DNA from: Mesorhizobium sp. B2-4-15 | GTDB taxonomy: Bacteria; Pseudomonadota; Alphaproteobacteria; Rhizobiales; Rhizobiaceae | Assembly (NCBI RefSeq): GCF_006658505.1 | Contig: NZ_VFUZ01000008.1 | Span: 176,129-240,128, forward strand | Length of the DNA: 64,000 nt | Reading direction: 5' to 3' | In this document: positions 63,550 to 64,000 of the stretch, piece after piece | How positions within the stretch are numbered: position 1 is the first letter of the stretch | How the letters are laid out: each line of letters opens with the position of its first letter | The notes under the pieces: generated by a model | What the model was told of the DNA's origin: nothing | The model's input: the letters and a program-made list of their open reading frames with translations, nothing else | Database searches by the model: none | Made by a program: the position numbers and the translations under genes

Positions 63550-64000
63550 TCAGCTCCGCATGAAATGGTCGATCTGCTCGGCCAGCATGCCGTATTCGCG
63601 CGATCCCTTGCCGGTGCGCTTCTCGATCTCCACCAGCTGCTGCTGGGCGCCGGCCAGATCGCCGATCTGCAGATGCGCTTCGCCGAGATATTCGCGCACC
63701 AGCGTGTAGTTCGGGTCGATGCGCAGCGCTTCCTCGTAATAGCCGAGGCCGACGGCGACACGGCCGGAATGGCGGTGCGAATAGCCGAGATAGTTCAGGA
63801 TGCGCGGATCCTGCTTGTTGGCGGCAAGGGTGAGCACCGAGATCGCCTCGTCATAGCGCCCGGCCATCGCCAGGTCGTGACCGGCTTCATAGATGCTGTC
63901 GTCGTCCAGCATGCCTTCCTGAGGCGCGACGCACTTTTTCTTCTTATTGTCCCAGACTTCGCCCTTCTTGCACTGACTGACGGTCTGGCCACCGCCACCC
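63550..64000 (-). CDS. TPR protein, 5' end beyond the window
   Basis: The frame enters from the right edge and gives at least 149 residues, so the N-terminus is missing. A segment CKKGEVWDNKKKKCV (two Cys, likely exported) is followed by TPR repeats: DSIYEAGHDLAMAGRYDEAI, ILNYLGYSHRHSGRVAVGLG, YYEEALRIDPNYTLVREYLG and EAHLQIGDLAGAQQQLVEIE. It should bind partners in the periplasm. The in-frame ATG at 63912 is internal to this sequence and is not taken as the start. It ends in a clear terminator at 63502-63529. Confidence 0.8.
   Translation of the reverse strand, partial: GGGGQTVSQCKKGEVWDNKKKKCVAPQEGMLDDDSIYEAGHDLAMAGRYDEAISVLTLAANKQDPRILNYLGYSHRHSGRVAVGLGYYEEALRIDPNYTLVREYLGEAHLQIGDLAGAQQQLVEIEKRTGKGSREYGMLAEQIDHFMRS

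Overview
The window looks like chromosomal DNA of a high-GC alphaproteobacterium of the Rhizobiales, most probably Mesorhizobium or a close relative. This is inferred from four things: the trxB / Lrp / lsrB neighbourhood with an AbcR-like small RNA, the heptose-LPS gene set, the style of the amino-acid ABC-transporter remnants, and several families of GC-rich intergenic palindromes. No rRNA, tRNA or CRISPR array was seen.

Layout. 1-6.1 kb: a DUF6931-type gene, then a minus-strand set of envelope genes (two periplasmic caspase-fold proteins, a YceI/OmpA fusion, a Gly/Ser/Asn-repeat lipoprotein). 6.1-18.4 kb: single metabolic, transport and regulator genes (oxidoreductase, NRAMP transporter mntH, Pcm-like methyltransferase, DHFR-like protein, three regulator/target divergent pairs, SH3 protein), mixed with decayed genes (amino-acid ABC transporter, HlyD-type adaptor). 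18.6-22.2 kb: carB. 22.2-25.2 kb: an accessory patch with an AT-rich coiled-coil membrane protein, a broken ridA and two very long inverted repeats. 25.3-36.2 kb: DUF4142, DUF899, a sugar ABC importer, GNAT, a lytic transglycosylase lipoprotein, ogt, cspA, a RelE/ParE-type toxin-antitoxin pair, a GST and two tandem EAL-domain genes.

36.17-44.36 kb is an integrated mobile element of about 8.2 kb. It is bounded by a 12-bp direct repeat and sits inside the 5' end of the second EAL gene. The element supplies a replacement start that restores the reading frame, while the original start and first codons are stranded 8 kb away on the far side. It carries a tyrosine recombinase, a RelA/SpoT-domain protein with a small partner gene, a folded non-coding region, a consensus sigma70 promoter and a tightly coupled operon ending in a large P-loop ATPase/helicase-like protein. 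Iteron-like tandem repeats follow. This element is the best candidate here for an undescribed system.

44.4-64 kb returns to core genes: aspartate aminotransferase, a cupin gene, a GGDEF/EAL protein, an EF-G paralogue, the AbcR-like sRNA, lsrB, trxB, an Lrp-family regulator, the LPS inner-core heptose pathway (gmhA, gmhB, hldE, hldD, waaF, waaC plus a family-2 glycosyltransferase) with a Phd/PemK-like toxin-antitoxin pair inside it, greA, and a TPR gene that runs off the right edge.
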